A stretch of 64,000 bases of DNA from Acanthococcus lagerstroemiae (taxonomy: Eukaryota; Arthropoda; Insecta; Hemiptera; Eriococcidae), in contig CM063113.1 of NCBI GenBank assembly GCA_031841125.1, forward strand, positions 60,691,211-60,755,210. The letters run 5' to 3'. Within the stretch, counting starts at the first letter, position 1; every line of letters begins with the position of its first letter. Position numbers and translations under genes: made by a program. Below, piece by piece: positions 34,261 to 45,284 of this stretch. A model generated the notes under the pieces. That model did no database searches. It had not been told where the DNA came from and saw nothing but the letters and a program-made list of their open reading frames with translations.

Positions 34261-36281
34261 TAATTAGTGAGTGTCATTATTTAGGTTTCAAAAAAAAAAT
34301 TATGTATCGTGATTTCTAAATTATGTTTCTTAACTGGACCAGACTTTAGGAAGTTAGCGCAACAACAAACAGAACTGGAACAGAACATTCGGACTGTGCA
34401 AACAACAACAACAACGCCGGAATTAAACCCAGCAACTGATAAGCGAAGGGATTTTTCGATACACTTATAATTGGAACAAATTTCAGTACGCACCTAATCG
34501 ATTGGCGAATACTTGTAAAATAAGGGACACCCTAGTGTACGTGTTTCGTGTTTTTCTTTTTTTCTGCGCTTAGTTTTCGGTCCTCCAAAAATTGGTGCTG
34601 TATGACTCCCAGCACTGTCTCCTGTCGCATACAATTTTCTCCAATTTTTTCCGCTCATTTCCTATTGCGGAAAACCCACGGGGAAAAAAAATAAATGTCA
34701 TGATCATTTCGTGAGTCACTGTATTACGAGTAGTTCATAACTTTATTTTTGTGTAGTTATTCACTATATTCATGCGATAACAAAATCTATTTTAACAACG
34801 GAGTAACCTTCTGGACTGCAGAACGCTGAGATAAGATAACGAAAGGAACGATGCGGTGAGGCGGTGACTCATTTAACAAGTATTTCTCTTCATTTTTTGG
34901 AGCTGCGTGCCATAAAAACTACCCCATAGAAGAATTTCGGTATCGGGTCTAAGGGTCTGCTAGTATGAATATAAATATTCGAAATCAGTTTCCTGTCCGG
35001 CTTTTATCGTTCGCTGCGTTCATTCCAGGAACATCTTGCTCGAATATTTTTCACCTAAAAAGCTACACCCCTTTCGCTGAACTGCATAGTTTCCAGTTTA
35101 CGTCCGCGGCCGCGCGTTGGAAAATCCGATTTACCGTCGCCCCACAAATGTCGTAAATTGATACGGCATGTATGCAATTTCGTTTTCAACCGCGAAGCAT
35201 CAATCAAGATCCAGCGGGTGTCTGCGATGATAAATGGCGTCGTACCGTCGATTCGCTGTTTCATATTTCAAAAACCCGTACATTATAAGCTCGTATCAGC
35301 GATTCGAACATCGGTTTATTTTCTGATATTTAACCCGTGCCGCCGTGTCGCTTTGACAAACGACTCTTGTATACCTCCCCGTGAGCTTTTTTATTTTTCC
35401 ATCCTCGCCTCAGCCGGCCGACTATAATCCAAAGCCGGCTCATTCCTGAGCCAATATATAAGAGTAAGTTGCCGTCGCGCCGTGTGTACCTCAGCAAAAT
35501 TAACGACACGTAAAATATATATAGACGTGCCCACGTACATGGCCTTACGTCGAAGCTGTCGTTTACACGTCCCGTATTTTCATTTCGAAGGGCATTCTGT
35601 GTACGTAACGACCGTTCAAAATCTTTGAACGTACGTCTATATAGTATTATACTTTTCAAACATTATTTTTCCGAGGGAAAGAAAATACCTCCCTTTCCTC
35701 CGAAAAGTCGGTAAAACAGAAAAAAGTCAAACGCGAAGATAAATTTTTGAATACACTCGATAAGGCTGTGGTCGAATGCACGTACATTGCTATAAAAATT
35801 TGGAGAAAGCGAAAACAGGGTTATTCAATTTTTGAGCTTTTATTTCGGTCGTGTCCGGACGGTGCAGAGATTTGAATGGCGAGAACGCGGACGCCTTTTT
35901 TCATTTCCAGAATCAGGATACGAGAAATATGAATGATGGGTCGGGGAATTGTTTCCGCTTCGTGATAGCGCACTGTTGTTTTATTAGGACCCGGCTTGTT
36001 TGACAGCCAACAAGGAAATGGAAGGACTCGCTTGTCTATGTCAAATTAGGAATAGTAGATTAGTCACCCCGGTGAGCTCGAAAGCTCCGGTGTACCCGAT
36101 TGGTTGGCTGGGTAGTTTTCAGTCAATTGGAAATCGATTCTGGGGGGGGGGGGAGATAAAGTTATTGTGAAAATTCATTCATCTCATGTAGTTGGATACC
36201 CTAGTGTGCGGTTATAAAGCTTACATAATCTTTAACTTTTCAAACTGGAATTTTTGTTACAATTTGTGAAGGATTTTGTTA
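34261..36281. other. Non-coding DNA with no recognised gene
   Basis: 34930-35660 is moderately GC-rich, with open frames on both strands and a CCAATATATAAGAG word near 35449 that could pass for CCAAT/TATA. Nothing downstream supports a gene. A G-run lies at about 36141-36153. Confidence 0.3.
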
Positions 36282-37385
36282 TATGTGTCACAGTGAAAGT
36301 CGATAATTCAGGGAATGTCGACAATACCTAGTGATTATCGACATTAGCCTCATTTCTTGTTCGTAAATTGCTTAAAAAATTATTGGTATTTCTTCTTCTT
36401 TTTTGTGCGACCCTTTAGTAGTGACATGACGAAGAATCTTGTGAATTTTATGAGAAATTTTCAGCTTTTCTAACTCGTTCATAACAAAGGGTGGCCAAAA
36501 ATGGATTATCACTGTATCTATCTTTGGACAGGTTGCTGGCCAAAGATGGTGAAATCATTAAATTCGAGACCCTCGCTTGGCCATGCCTCTTAATTAATGA
36601 AAAACAGAGTGAAACCCAATTTTTTTAATCAAAATCCGTTACTAATACTATGAATGATTAGAAAAATACATTGCCTAGTGCAATTACCGCCTGGAAGTTT
36701 TCGTATGACAATTTTTCCAATTGCTGGATTCTCAAGAGTTTTGATAAGAAATCACTGAAGTTTTGAAGTCCGCCACAGATCAATCTTTTTAAAAAGAATA
36801 ATGGGTGACGTAAACTTGAAAGTACAACACACACCGTACACACGGCAGTTTTCACTGATTTCGTAGTGCAAAAATCACATTCCCAGTGTTATCCAGTCCT
36901 TATTTGCTCGCAAATTTATGAGAAACCCGGCCAAAGATGGTACCCTGGCCAAAAGTGGATGAATTACCCTGTACAAATAATGACCAAATCTTTCTTTTTT
37001 ACCTTTTCGACGACGCGAGAAATAATTTTTTCAACTTTCATTACGCGCTGTTAGCAATTATCGATAATTACTCAACTTTAACTGAAACAGTCCATCAGTG
37101 TCGATTATCACTAGTTATTGTCGACATTTCCTGAATTATCGACTTTCACTGTGACACATACATACATTACTTCCCTAAAAGATTATTGGAAAACCACGTG
37201 ACTTCCACGATTTGTAGATAAACGAGACTGTTCATTTTCGAAATCTAGTTAATGTACACAATACCTACTTAATGCTCATAAAAATATTTAAATTATCAAC
37301 TTTAACTGAAACAGTCCGTCAATGTCGATAATCTTAGTTATTGTCGACATTCCCTGAATTATCGACTTTCACTGTGACATATGTA
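36282..37385 (+). mobile_element. TIR repeat with GTCACAGTGAAAGTCGATAA ends, copy A
   Basis: The left end at 36285 reads GTGTCACAGTGAAAGTCGAT, then AATTCAGGGAATGTCGACAAT. Complementary ends occur twice on the right, at about 37050-37157 and again at 37255-37382. The word AATGTCGATAATC is repeated subterminally. Inside lie several GGCCAAARATGG words (36490, 36540, 36930, 36950), which may mark a second nested TIR element. The interior open frames do not match a transposase. Core sequence 36400-37060 is nearly identical to the opposite-strand copy at 53690-54893. Confidence 0.7.
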
Positions 37386-37833
37386 CGAGTACATTGTTGA
37401 AAATAATCACCTCGTACCTTTCCGACCTTTTGGAACGTTTTCTTTCGGAAAATTATCTTCATGCTTCACCATCGATTCCGTACTCGTCTGAAGGGTTGGC
37501 CAGCGATGGATTAAAGTAGGGTGAGTGCCATTCTGGGGTTCCGCTTTCATGCCTATTAACCTGGCTTTGTCTCTGGCTAAAATTCTTAAAATTCACGCTA
37601 ACTCCGGCAATACTTTTTCCCGGATTTCGGCTCCGGTATATAATTTTTTCTCAGCTCCGATACATTTTTTCCAGGCTTCGGCTTCCCTGGAAAGTGGTTG
37701 GCTCCGCGTCTCGGTCTCCCTGCCTGGTATTATTTATGATGATGATAAGGTTATCAGTCTTACGACCGGTGTGATGCAGCTCTCCATTTCTTCCTATTTT
37801 TTGCAGATTCTTTCATTTTCAAATAACTTTTAC
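37386..37833. other. Non-coding DNA rich in GGCTCCG-like words
   Basis: 37560-37720 repeats GGCTCCG, GGCTTCGGC and TTTTTCCCGG-like words. This resembles the subterminal style of the 50710-51147 element, but no bounded element could be found. Confidence 0.35.
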
Positions 37834-37950
37834 CAGGGATGTACCGAAGAGTTTTTCCAGGGGGGGGGGGGGGGGTAAAAATTGTGAAAGTCCGAACTGA
37901 CTCAACTCAGAATTCCCACGTATCAAAGCAAAAAACAAAACCTTAACCTA
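37834..37950 (+). mobile_element. hAT MITE, family 1, partial copy 2
   Basis: The left end CAGGGATGTACCGAAGAGTT is followed by a run of about 16 G and then by ACTCAACTCAGAATTCCCAC, as in copy 1. The right TIR is not found, so the copy is truncated near 37950. Confidence 0.65.
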
Positions 37951-38084
37951 GAGCCTGAAATTTGAGAAAGTTGAATATTTTATTAAAATCTAAAAGTTGG
38001 AAAGTCTTATCTTCCAATGTCACAGACTGAATCCGATAGCAAATGTTCTATTATTTAATTTATGGTCTTTGGTCCTGGTGAATA

Positions 38085-38200
38085 TTCGGGCCGTACATCC
38101 GAGCTTCCAAAATTTTGCTACATGTGTCAAAAACTTCACCTTTTGGTCGCTGATAACTGATAAGAGTAGTCAAGTCGATACTAACGCTGTACGGCCCGAA
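38085..38200. mobile_element. Small MITE with TTCGGGCCGTACA ends
   Basis: Perfect 13-bp inverted repeats TTCGGGCCGTACA (38085-38097 and complement 38188-38200) are flanked by TA on both sides. The 116-bp size and TA target fit a Tc1/mariner-type MITE. Confidence 0.6.
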
Positions 38201-38468
38201 TAGGAGGGAGATTTAGTCTGGAAGAAAAGTCAAAACTCAATGTATTTTCCCCATAAGAACGAAAGGGAACTTCTGGCACGGATTCCCCTAATTCAATCGA
38301 CAGGAAACTTTGTATTTTACCGACTTTTCGAAGAAAAGGGAGGTATTACACTCGTCACAGTTGTGAAGTTGGGGGCGGGGGCAATGTTTTTTTTGCGTTT
38401 CAGAGTGTTTAGAACACGACTGTAATAGTGGCTGAATTTCAGGTTTCCTTATATATATGTACACCTTA

Positions 38469-38740
38469 ATTTTGTGGGAAGAAAATCTCAGAAACTATTG
38501 AATCAATTGATTCCAAATTTTGGTATATTATGGAGAAGTACTCGAAGTTGTTAAAATAAGCTTTTGAAGGCAATCGGTCGAGCCGTTCGTGAGTTTTCCT
38601 TGAGGACAAAATTTGTGGCACAAAAATCTCAGGAACTATCGAATCATTTGATTCCAAATTTTGGTACATTATAGAGAAGTACTCGAAGTTGTATTGGTGA
38701 AAGTTTGATGACAATCGGTTGAGTCGTTCACGAGTTTCCT
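38469..38740. repeat. Tandem duplication of a unit of about 140 bp
   Basis: The unit from 38469 (AAAATCTCAGAAACTATTGA, TTCCAAATTTTGGTA, GAGAAGTACTCGAAGTTGT, CAATCGGTCGAGCCGTTCG) is repeated from about 38609 with moderate divergence. Short relatives (TTTGATAGCCGSGTAGTTTT) follow to 38935. Confidence 0.75.
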
Positions 38741-38939
38741 CAATTTAAGTTCAGCATAAGAAGCGCGAGGCGACTTATGTACTCGATGTTGTTTGGGATT
38801 TAATTTATACGAAATCAAATTTTGATAGCCGCGTAGTTTTGTTGTATTATACAAATGTTTCGGTCTTACACGTTTCCGCCTTGAATGTATCGATTTCAAA
38901 TTTATACGAACTCTAATTTTGATAGCCGGGTAGTTTTAT

Positions 38940-39397
38940 ATTTTTATAATACTATTCCCTGTCGAGAGTTGCGTTTTTTTAAAACGTGAATGGCCTTTAA
39001 CATTTCAGCCGAATACCAGCAGTTTTTATTAATTAATTTATTTTATTTATTTAATTATTTATTTATTTGATTTGTTTTTATTGGAATCAATTTGGGAGAA
39101 GAATCAAAGGAAATTCAGAAAAAAATATCACCAAGAGTAATCAACAACCATCTCAATGTGTAAAGGGAGTTGTGTTTTTCTCTCGAGTATTCCTAACATC
39201 CTTCCACCTTATCCTCCCAGAATAAGGTATGCTCATGTGCGCAAATGTGAGTACTTGGGGGACAAGGTTCCAATATGCATTTGCAGGGACGAAACTATGG
39301 GGAAGGGGGGGGGGATGAAACACCCCAATAATTAGGCTGTCAGCAAACTTTGAAACTGTTTATTTGAAATTTTCATTTTCTAAGAACGTTTGTTTGT

Positions 39398-39429
<32 letters not shown>

Positions 39430-41220
39430 TATTTATTTTTTTTTCAATTGAAAAATATTTTGATTGGATAATCGACGAATTTTCAAATTTTTAGAAAGTT
39501 TTGTCGGCAAATTTTCCTTCTCCACCCCTCCACCCCTCGTCCCCCCTCAAACTGAAAGTCAAGTTTTGCCTCTGTGTACATTTTACTGTCCGGATCGAAA
39601 TGTATGAAATGTTTCAGTGTGTAAGTAGATGTAACGGGGTTGAAATTGAAATCCGTCAAAGGAATAACATTTTCCATCGAGTGTCAAATGTTATTTTTTG
39701 GACTTTTCTTGAAATCCCTGTGAATCATCACTGGTTAAACTTTGAAAAAGTTCAACTGGGAAAAGTGAAAGTAGAAGGTTGAAATTTATTATTAATCGTG
39801 ATTTCGGGGTTCAATACTGATATGGAGGCAGCAGGGGCCGTTTGAAAAAAGCAAATCAACATTTGGCACTTTACCTTACTAAACATCGGCGTTTTCCAGT
39901 GACGCTTCGGATAAGCGTGAACGCTCCCGCAGCCTCACCATTGTCTAATATTCCATCCCTAAGTTTCTCAGAAATACTCGAGATTTCGAGATCCTAGGTT
40001 TCCATTTCATCACTCTCCCTTTGGATGATACTCTTCTTGAAAATGTTGCAGCCCTCTCAAATCAAGGTCATTACTCATCGCCTGAGCTCGTCTTTCCCAG
40101 CACCCACCCATCGACGGTATGCAGAGAATAGTTGGACCCAAAGGCCTCTTCCTTTAAAATGTCGTAGGTGTACAGTGCGGTATGCGAAAAGTCCTGATGA
40201 GTTTCACCATTCAGCTGACCTGGTACTTCCAAACTGAAACTAAGCAAGTCCGAATGATGAAGTCAGCAAAAGCCCTTTCGAATATTTCCCGATGATTATA
40301 CGTCTAGCTCACCCGTGGCCATTTCTTTCGGTACCAAGCGAAATACTTTTGCTCCACCGGACGCTCAGTAGCACGAGAACGAGTATCGCAGCCGCTCCCG
40401 CGTATTACCGCGGAATCTCCTCGCACTTATTTTCATTTAAATTTTCTTCTTTTATCTCGTCGCAATTTTAAATATGTATGTAGTTTCAGTCCCGTTCGGC
40501 GAAGAATCACGGCTGGTTACGCGCGATTTTCCGCATATTTTAGCCTGAAAAGCATTATCGTTTGCCTTTGAGAAACGCCCTACGTACTACGTAGGTACTC
40601 GAGTCGTTTAGATTCGCCCGTGAACCTACACAGTAAATGTATATCTATACGAACAACAGCATCTCATTTGCATTTTTATACCGGATAAGATTAACCTACC
40701 GATGCCCACGTATACGCTTTTTCCACTACTTATATAAGGCAATTCTCTGTTGGTATCCTGGGAGCAGTTTTCACATCGCAAATCCGTGTCAACACGGCGT
40801 CGAATATACACGAAACTACCCTCCAGGGTGCGGTAGGTTGGTATTTCCTTGCGTTCTCGATGGTGTGTTGGCTTCAGCGCCTATTCGGCTGTGAAATACG
40901 GTCTTAGGTCCCAGTTAAAGCCAGGCTTAGCGGGTAAAGCAGTGAAGAGATTTGCCTCCTCCTGCCCTATCTTGACTGTCATACCATTCCTCCCAGGCCG
41001 AGTTAATTAACTAGCGTTCTTATGATTTATGAGCCTCGCGTTATAAATGTGCTGTTGACTAGATATCGTGCGGTTTGGGAGTCCCGGATCAGGAGAAGGT
41101 GGGATCGTATTCCTCTATAGATTTACCAATGATGTACGCAGACGACATTTGGTAGATATGATGTGTAGTACTACTAATATCTTGCTTACTAACATTTTCG
41201 TTTGTATTCTGTGTTTGCAG
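38940..41220. other. Non-coding DNA left of the kinase exon, with intron end
   Basis: Contains microsatellites of TTTA type (39030-39070) and TTA type (39398-39432), and a G-run near 39307 after CAGGGACGAAACTATGGGG that looks like one end of a MITE. The last part is intron: TACTAAC at 41187-41193 is a perfect branch-point consensus, 28 bases upstream of the acceptor at 41220. Confidence 0.5.
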
Positions 41221-41659
41221 ATTGAAAGTAGGGAAAGAACAGCTGCCGGTAATTACAACATCAGCGGAAGCGGATGACCAGCGAGAATGTGCGGATGTCA
41301 ATCGTAAAGAACGCGGCGGTATCGACGATGAAGGAGGAGCGACCGCAGATACGGCGACGGCGCCGACCGCCGACGGTGCTCGAAACCAGAACCAAAACGG
41401 GAACGCTTCGATCGCGTCCGCGGCGGATTTCCCGAATTTCGGGTCCGCATTGCAGTTCAAGGATGACGAGCCGGCGATGAGCCGGGCATTGGGTGTGGCG
41501 AATCGGCCCATCTACCCAAATATACCGTATTCGCCGTACTCTTCTCCCAGAGCTGTGCGCAGGAAGTCGCCGCTGAAGGAGAGTCGCCGGGTCAGCATCG
41601 ACAAGTGCGGCAGCTACCAGCAACTGAACCAGTACAAGCTGATCGATTCCATCGGACAG
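41221..41659 (+). CDS. CaMKK: Internal exon of calcium/calmodulin-dependent protein kinase kinase (partial)
   Basis: CaMKK phosphorylates the activation loops of CaMKI, CaMKIV and AMPK in response to Ca2+/calmodulin, mainly in the cytoplasm. This exon encodes 146 complete codons. Residues 1-80 are acidic, Ala/Thr-rich and probably disordered. Residues 98-110 read YPNIPYSPYSSPR. Residues 112-127 read VRRKSPLKESRRVSID and are basic. Residues 131-146 read SYQQLNQYKLIDSIGQ, the start of the kinase domain, stopping just before the glycine-rich loop. QLNQYKL before the first kinase strand is diagnostic of CaMKK. The acceptor (TTTGCAG|A, phase 2) and donor (CAG|GTAAGA, phase 0) are strong, with a perfect TACTAAC branch site. 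The initiator ATG lies in an upstream exon not identified, and the remaining kinase exons are not in the window. GC content is much higher than the flanks, as expected for coding DNA. The RRVS at residues 122-125 fits a basophilic kinase site (inference). Confidence 0.88.
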
Positions 41660-43269
41660 GTAAGAGCGATTGGTTGTTGTGTTAGTTAAGGGACGCTTAC
41701 TCGTTTAAAGTGACACGCTGCTCTCCGCTCGGTTCGAACCCGAGAACTGTATGGACAAGTCGATGCGAAGGTGGATACCATCGTACCGTTAGACATAAGA
41801 CGGTGTATATTGTATATCGCGTCTCCTAGAGCGGATGGAGGTAGATCAATGGGCGAGGTTGCACTGACTGCTCAGGGTGCTGTTTCTTACGGTGTTTCGC
41901 TGTTCTTCGTCGGAGCACATGTCCAGCGTGAGTGTCAGAGCCAATTAGAAATGGTCTATATTCTCTTCTGTCGCCAGTTCGCGACGTGCTAAATTTGTTT
42001 TGTGTGCCTCGAGACGAGCGATGCACACTTTCCGCATTCCATATTGGTTCGTGATCGGTGAAGGAAAAAAGAAAGTGTTTCTATATCGTCCTCGTTTTTA
42101 GGGCAGAATAGCAAAACGTGTGGAAGTTGTGAGTCCGTGTTTTCGTAATGCCGCGTTGGGGTACAAATGCAAGTAAAAATAATACGGTGTAGCTCGTGTC
42201 ACACCGGAAGCATTAGAACGTTCAGTTTTCGTTTTTTGTTCGCCCCCTCCCTCTCCGTTCCGTCGCTGAGTTGATAATTTACGAGCGAACGCCTTGGAAA
42301 AATTCAGTTTTCCGGCTCAACTCTTACGTGTGTGTAGGAAGATAGAAAGATTGTCGAGCGAGTACGTGGGAATATCGGGAGATCATTATGATACTTCGGG
42401 GCTTCGAAATTCAGACCTTCCCGTGCATTCTTTTTTGGCAATGTTTTTCCCGATGTTTCGTGACAGATGCGGTGTACGTGGAGGAGGAGACAGTTTAGAC
42501 ACGGTCTAGCCATATACATTGCGTAGAAAAAAAAACTGTTTCGCGATGTTTTGTTGCTGAAGATTTGGAGATAGACTGCCAGATAAACCCAAGTTAATTG
42601 CCGTTAAAGGATGTGCGAGTAATTCTGATTTTTTTGATTGGGCAGAAAGGAACCCCTGGTAGTTCGACTGGAAAGAAACTGGAAAAACAAGGTAGAAAAG
42701 AAGCGTTGGCGCAAAAAGCGAAAACAAGAAAAAAAGGAAAGAATGACAGGGAGATTTTTCTTAATGCGTCACTCAATGACGTATTTTACCTCAATCCATC
42801 TTTAGTTTCAAAGAGTCTTAAAGAGCCGTAAGCAAGTCAGTACAGGAGCCTAGTGATGGACAGACAGCCTGTTGACTACTCCAACAGATAAGATAAATTG
42901 CCACGACTGTCCGACTTATAGGCTGTTTTGGCCTGTTTGTCTGCTGGTTTGTCTTGAATCTTAAAATTTTCTCCTTCTCTAAGTGGAATCAATGCCTAAT
43001 ATATAATCGTCAGCACCATACGAGCCCATTCCGTTGATTCTGGTTTTCGAATGTTAACCATTCGTACCCCCTTCTATTATTTTTGTATATCTTTAATCTG
43101 GTGGAACAATATTTCCTTTATCCCCAGACGTTGACCGCACCTTGATGCGTCCAGTTACGAGCTGCGATGAATTTCAGTAAAAATGCCCGTTAATTTAGTG
43201 CAGTATAAGTTGCCTATACAAATTTAACTATAGTCAATTAAAACTGTTCGCACAAAGTTTACAGTCACT
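41660..43269 (+). other. Start of the long CaMKK intron
   Basis: The donor is GTAAGAGCG at 41660. GC stays fairly high to about 42300 and then falls. No second exon encoding GSYG or the ATP-anchoring lysine strand was found here, nor in the rest of the window on the + strand. Confidence 0.6.
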
Positions 43270-43432
43270 CAGAGTCGTATCCATGGGGGGCTGACCCCCC
43301 CCCCTGGCATCAGCCGAAAATGTGAAAAAATGAAAGTTATTCTGGTGATAGTAAGTATTACACCTGTAATGTTGTAAACGTGAAACGACCCCCCCCCCCT
43401 CACCCTTCATACCAAGTCTGGCTACGCCACTG
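43270..43432. mobile_element. hAT MITE, CAGTGGCGTAGC family
   Basis: The right end GGCTACGCCACTG and a worn left end CAGAGTCGTATCCATGG are flanked by a perfect 8-bp target duplication CAGTCACT (43262-43269 and 43433-43440). C-runs near both ends mirror the G/C runs of its relatives. Interior words (CCGAAAATGTGAAAAAATG, TATTCTGGTGATAGTAAGTA) match the reverse complement of the 22669 copy. 163 bp. Confidence 0.9.
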
Positions 43433-43440
43433 CAGTCACT

Positions 43441-44534
43441 TACATCCAACTGACCCATTTATATGCTCGTTAAACACAAATTCGGTTCATTTTTTTTCTT
43501 TCTTTCTTGAAACGCCGAAAGAATTTTCCTCAATACTCGTTTATGTATAGCTACACTTTCAACTGTCAATTTTATGTAAAGTTTGAATGTGGTCTTAATT
43601 TCTGCAAAAGGAGAATTTTCTAGCGCCCATGAATTTTTAATAAGTCGTGAAGAATCTTTATCAAATCGACTAGCGTTTTCACAATCTTGGGGGGGGGGGG
43701 GTTAGAGTTGAAAAGTCGTAATTAGATCTAGCAATCTCATACAATCCTGAAGAATCTTAACGTGTATTATGAATATGAAACTAGTGATAGAAAGCAAATG
43801 AGGAATGCTTGAGTGAATGTGAGAGGAATAAATGAAATGTTAAGTGAATGTGGCAGGTTATAGTTGTAGTTTTTACGGTTGTTCAAGCGAATGAAGAATG
43901 CCTGAGTGAATGAGAAAGGAATAAATGAGACGTCGAGCGCATGTGGTAGGTTATAGTTGTAATTTTTATGGTTGCTGTTATTATGTACTCATATTTTGTT
44001 ATAGTGTCGTCCCGTAATTGGCCACTGTGCTGTGAGGCAACACTTTATATTTTCAATATATAATTCATGAGTATCAGTTAGTCTTAAATAAACCTAAGAG
44101 AGTTTTAACTAGCTTGAAACAAATTTGAAAGACATTTGAAGGGTCTTAATTGAGTCAGGAAGAGTTTTATGCAATCTTGAGCGGGTCTTCAGTAGTCTTA
44201 ATTTGTTTCAAATGAGTCTCAGGGAGACCCTTAAAGTGTCTTACGTAAGAATAAAATACTCTTCTACCGCCTTGGACAAGTTTTGGAGAGACTAAACAAG
44301 TCTCATGTGTAGGTATACGTAGTTATCAAGTCTTGAGAGTCTTATGCAGTCTTCGACGAGTATTCAGTACTATTATGAAGTCTTTAACAAGTTCGGTAGT
44401 GTTAATGAATTTTTAACGAGTCTCAGTGCGTTTATAACAAGGCTGTATGCGTTTTGAAAAATTGTGAACTATTTGAAATAACATTGTACAGTTCTAAAGA
44501 AGTTATGATTTGGGAACTTGATGATCGTTTTGAA
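43441..44534. repeat. Intronic DNA with degenerate GAGTCTTA-type periodic sequence
   Basis: From about 43780 to 43975 two similar segments of about 120 bp (GAATGAGGAATGCTTGAGTGAATG, GGTTATAGTTGTARTTTTTA) form a diverged duplication. From 44060 to 44440 the word GAGTCTTA or AGTCTTAA recurs many times at irregular spacing. A G-run lies at 43689-43701. No coding sequence was seen. Confidence 0.5.
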
Positions 44535-44825
44535 CAGGGATGTACCGCAGGCGAGCAACTTACCCCCCTGTTTGAATTTTTTACTCAGCAGTTGGAAGAA
44601 TTTACCATTTCAGTCAGGGACGAAAATAAGGGGGGGGGGAAATCTCCATCAGAGTTGAGAAATTTTAGTAAATGGATATCTAACAAGTCAAAAGATTTAT
44701 TCTTCTTTGGTTTTTTTAGCCAATACAAAAAATTTTGATACTTAAGGATTTTGAGTTGAGTCAGTTGGCACTTTCACAACTTCTCCCTTCCTCACCCCCC
44801 GGAAAAACTCTTCGGTACGTCTCTG
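44535..44825 (-). mobile_element. hAT MITE, family 1, copy 3
   Basis: The left end is CAGGGATGTACCG and the right end is the complement of CAGAGACGTACCGAAGAGTT. A perfect 8-bp target duplication GTTTTGAA flanks it (44527-44534 and 44826-44833). Orientation is opposite to copy 1, judged by the GAAGAGTTTTTCC side. 291 bp. A 94-codon open frame over it is incidental. Confidence 0.92.
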
Positions 44826-44833
44826 GTTTTGAA

Positions 44834-45272
44834 GAACACTAAATGAGTCTTAAATAAGTTTGGAAGAGTCTTCTGCAGTATTGACGTTATAGAAAGGGTT
44901 AAAAAAGACGAATGTCCCGGGCACTGAGCTGGTAACACATGCCTGAAAGTAAATTAAGGGAAGGTGGATAAAAAAAGATATTGAGGGGCTTAGGGGTGCT
45001 TAGCCCCCAATCCGCTGAAGGTCACACTCCCGTGAAAAAAAGAAAGATGCTGAAAAATTGTGAGAGCAAAAACATTTTCGGTATTATTTTGATGCTTGTC
45101 AGCTCCTTATGAGCCCCCCGCCCCCTTCCCTCCTCCAGGTTGGCTTTTTGCGCTCATGCTAATAAGATAGTTGTTTTCTTTTTGGAAGTGATAGGAGAGG
45201 TTTGGGTGTTCTTATTGATTTCAAGAGAAATTTAGTTTTACTAGTTTATAGCCTGTATTGTAGGTTATTTGG
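44834..45272. other. Intronic DNA with no recognised feature
   Basis: Continuation of GAGTCTTA-like sequence to 44880, then unassigned AT-rich DNA. Confidence 0.35.
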
Positions 45273-45284
45273 TGATGAGTAAAT

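Noticed and set aside
36658..37134. Conserved short proteins shared by the 36.8 kb and 54.1 kb regions
   Set aside because: The identity is due to the repeated DNA element. All frames and both strands are equally conserved, and no transposase motif appears.
41089..41623. Long minus-strand open frames opposite the kinase exon
   Set aside because: They are antisense shadows of GC-rich coding DNA and show no domain.
44454..44738. 94-codon open frame
   Set aside because: It runs across the boundary of a MITE fixed by a perfect 8-bp target duplication.
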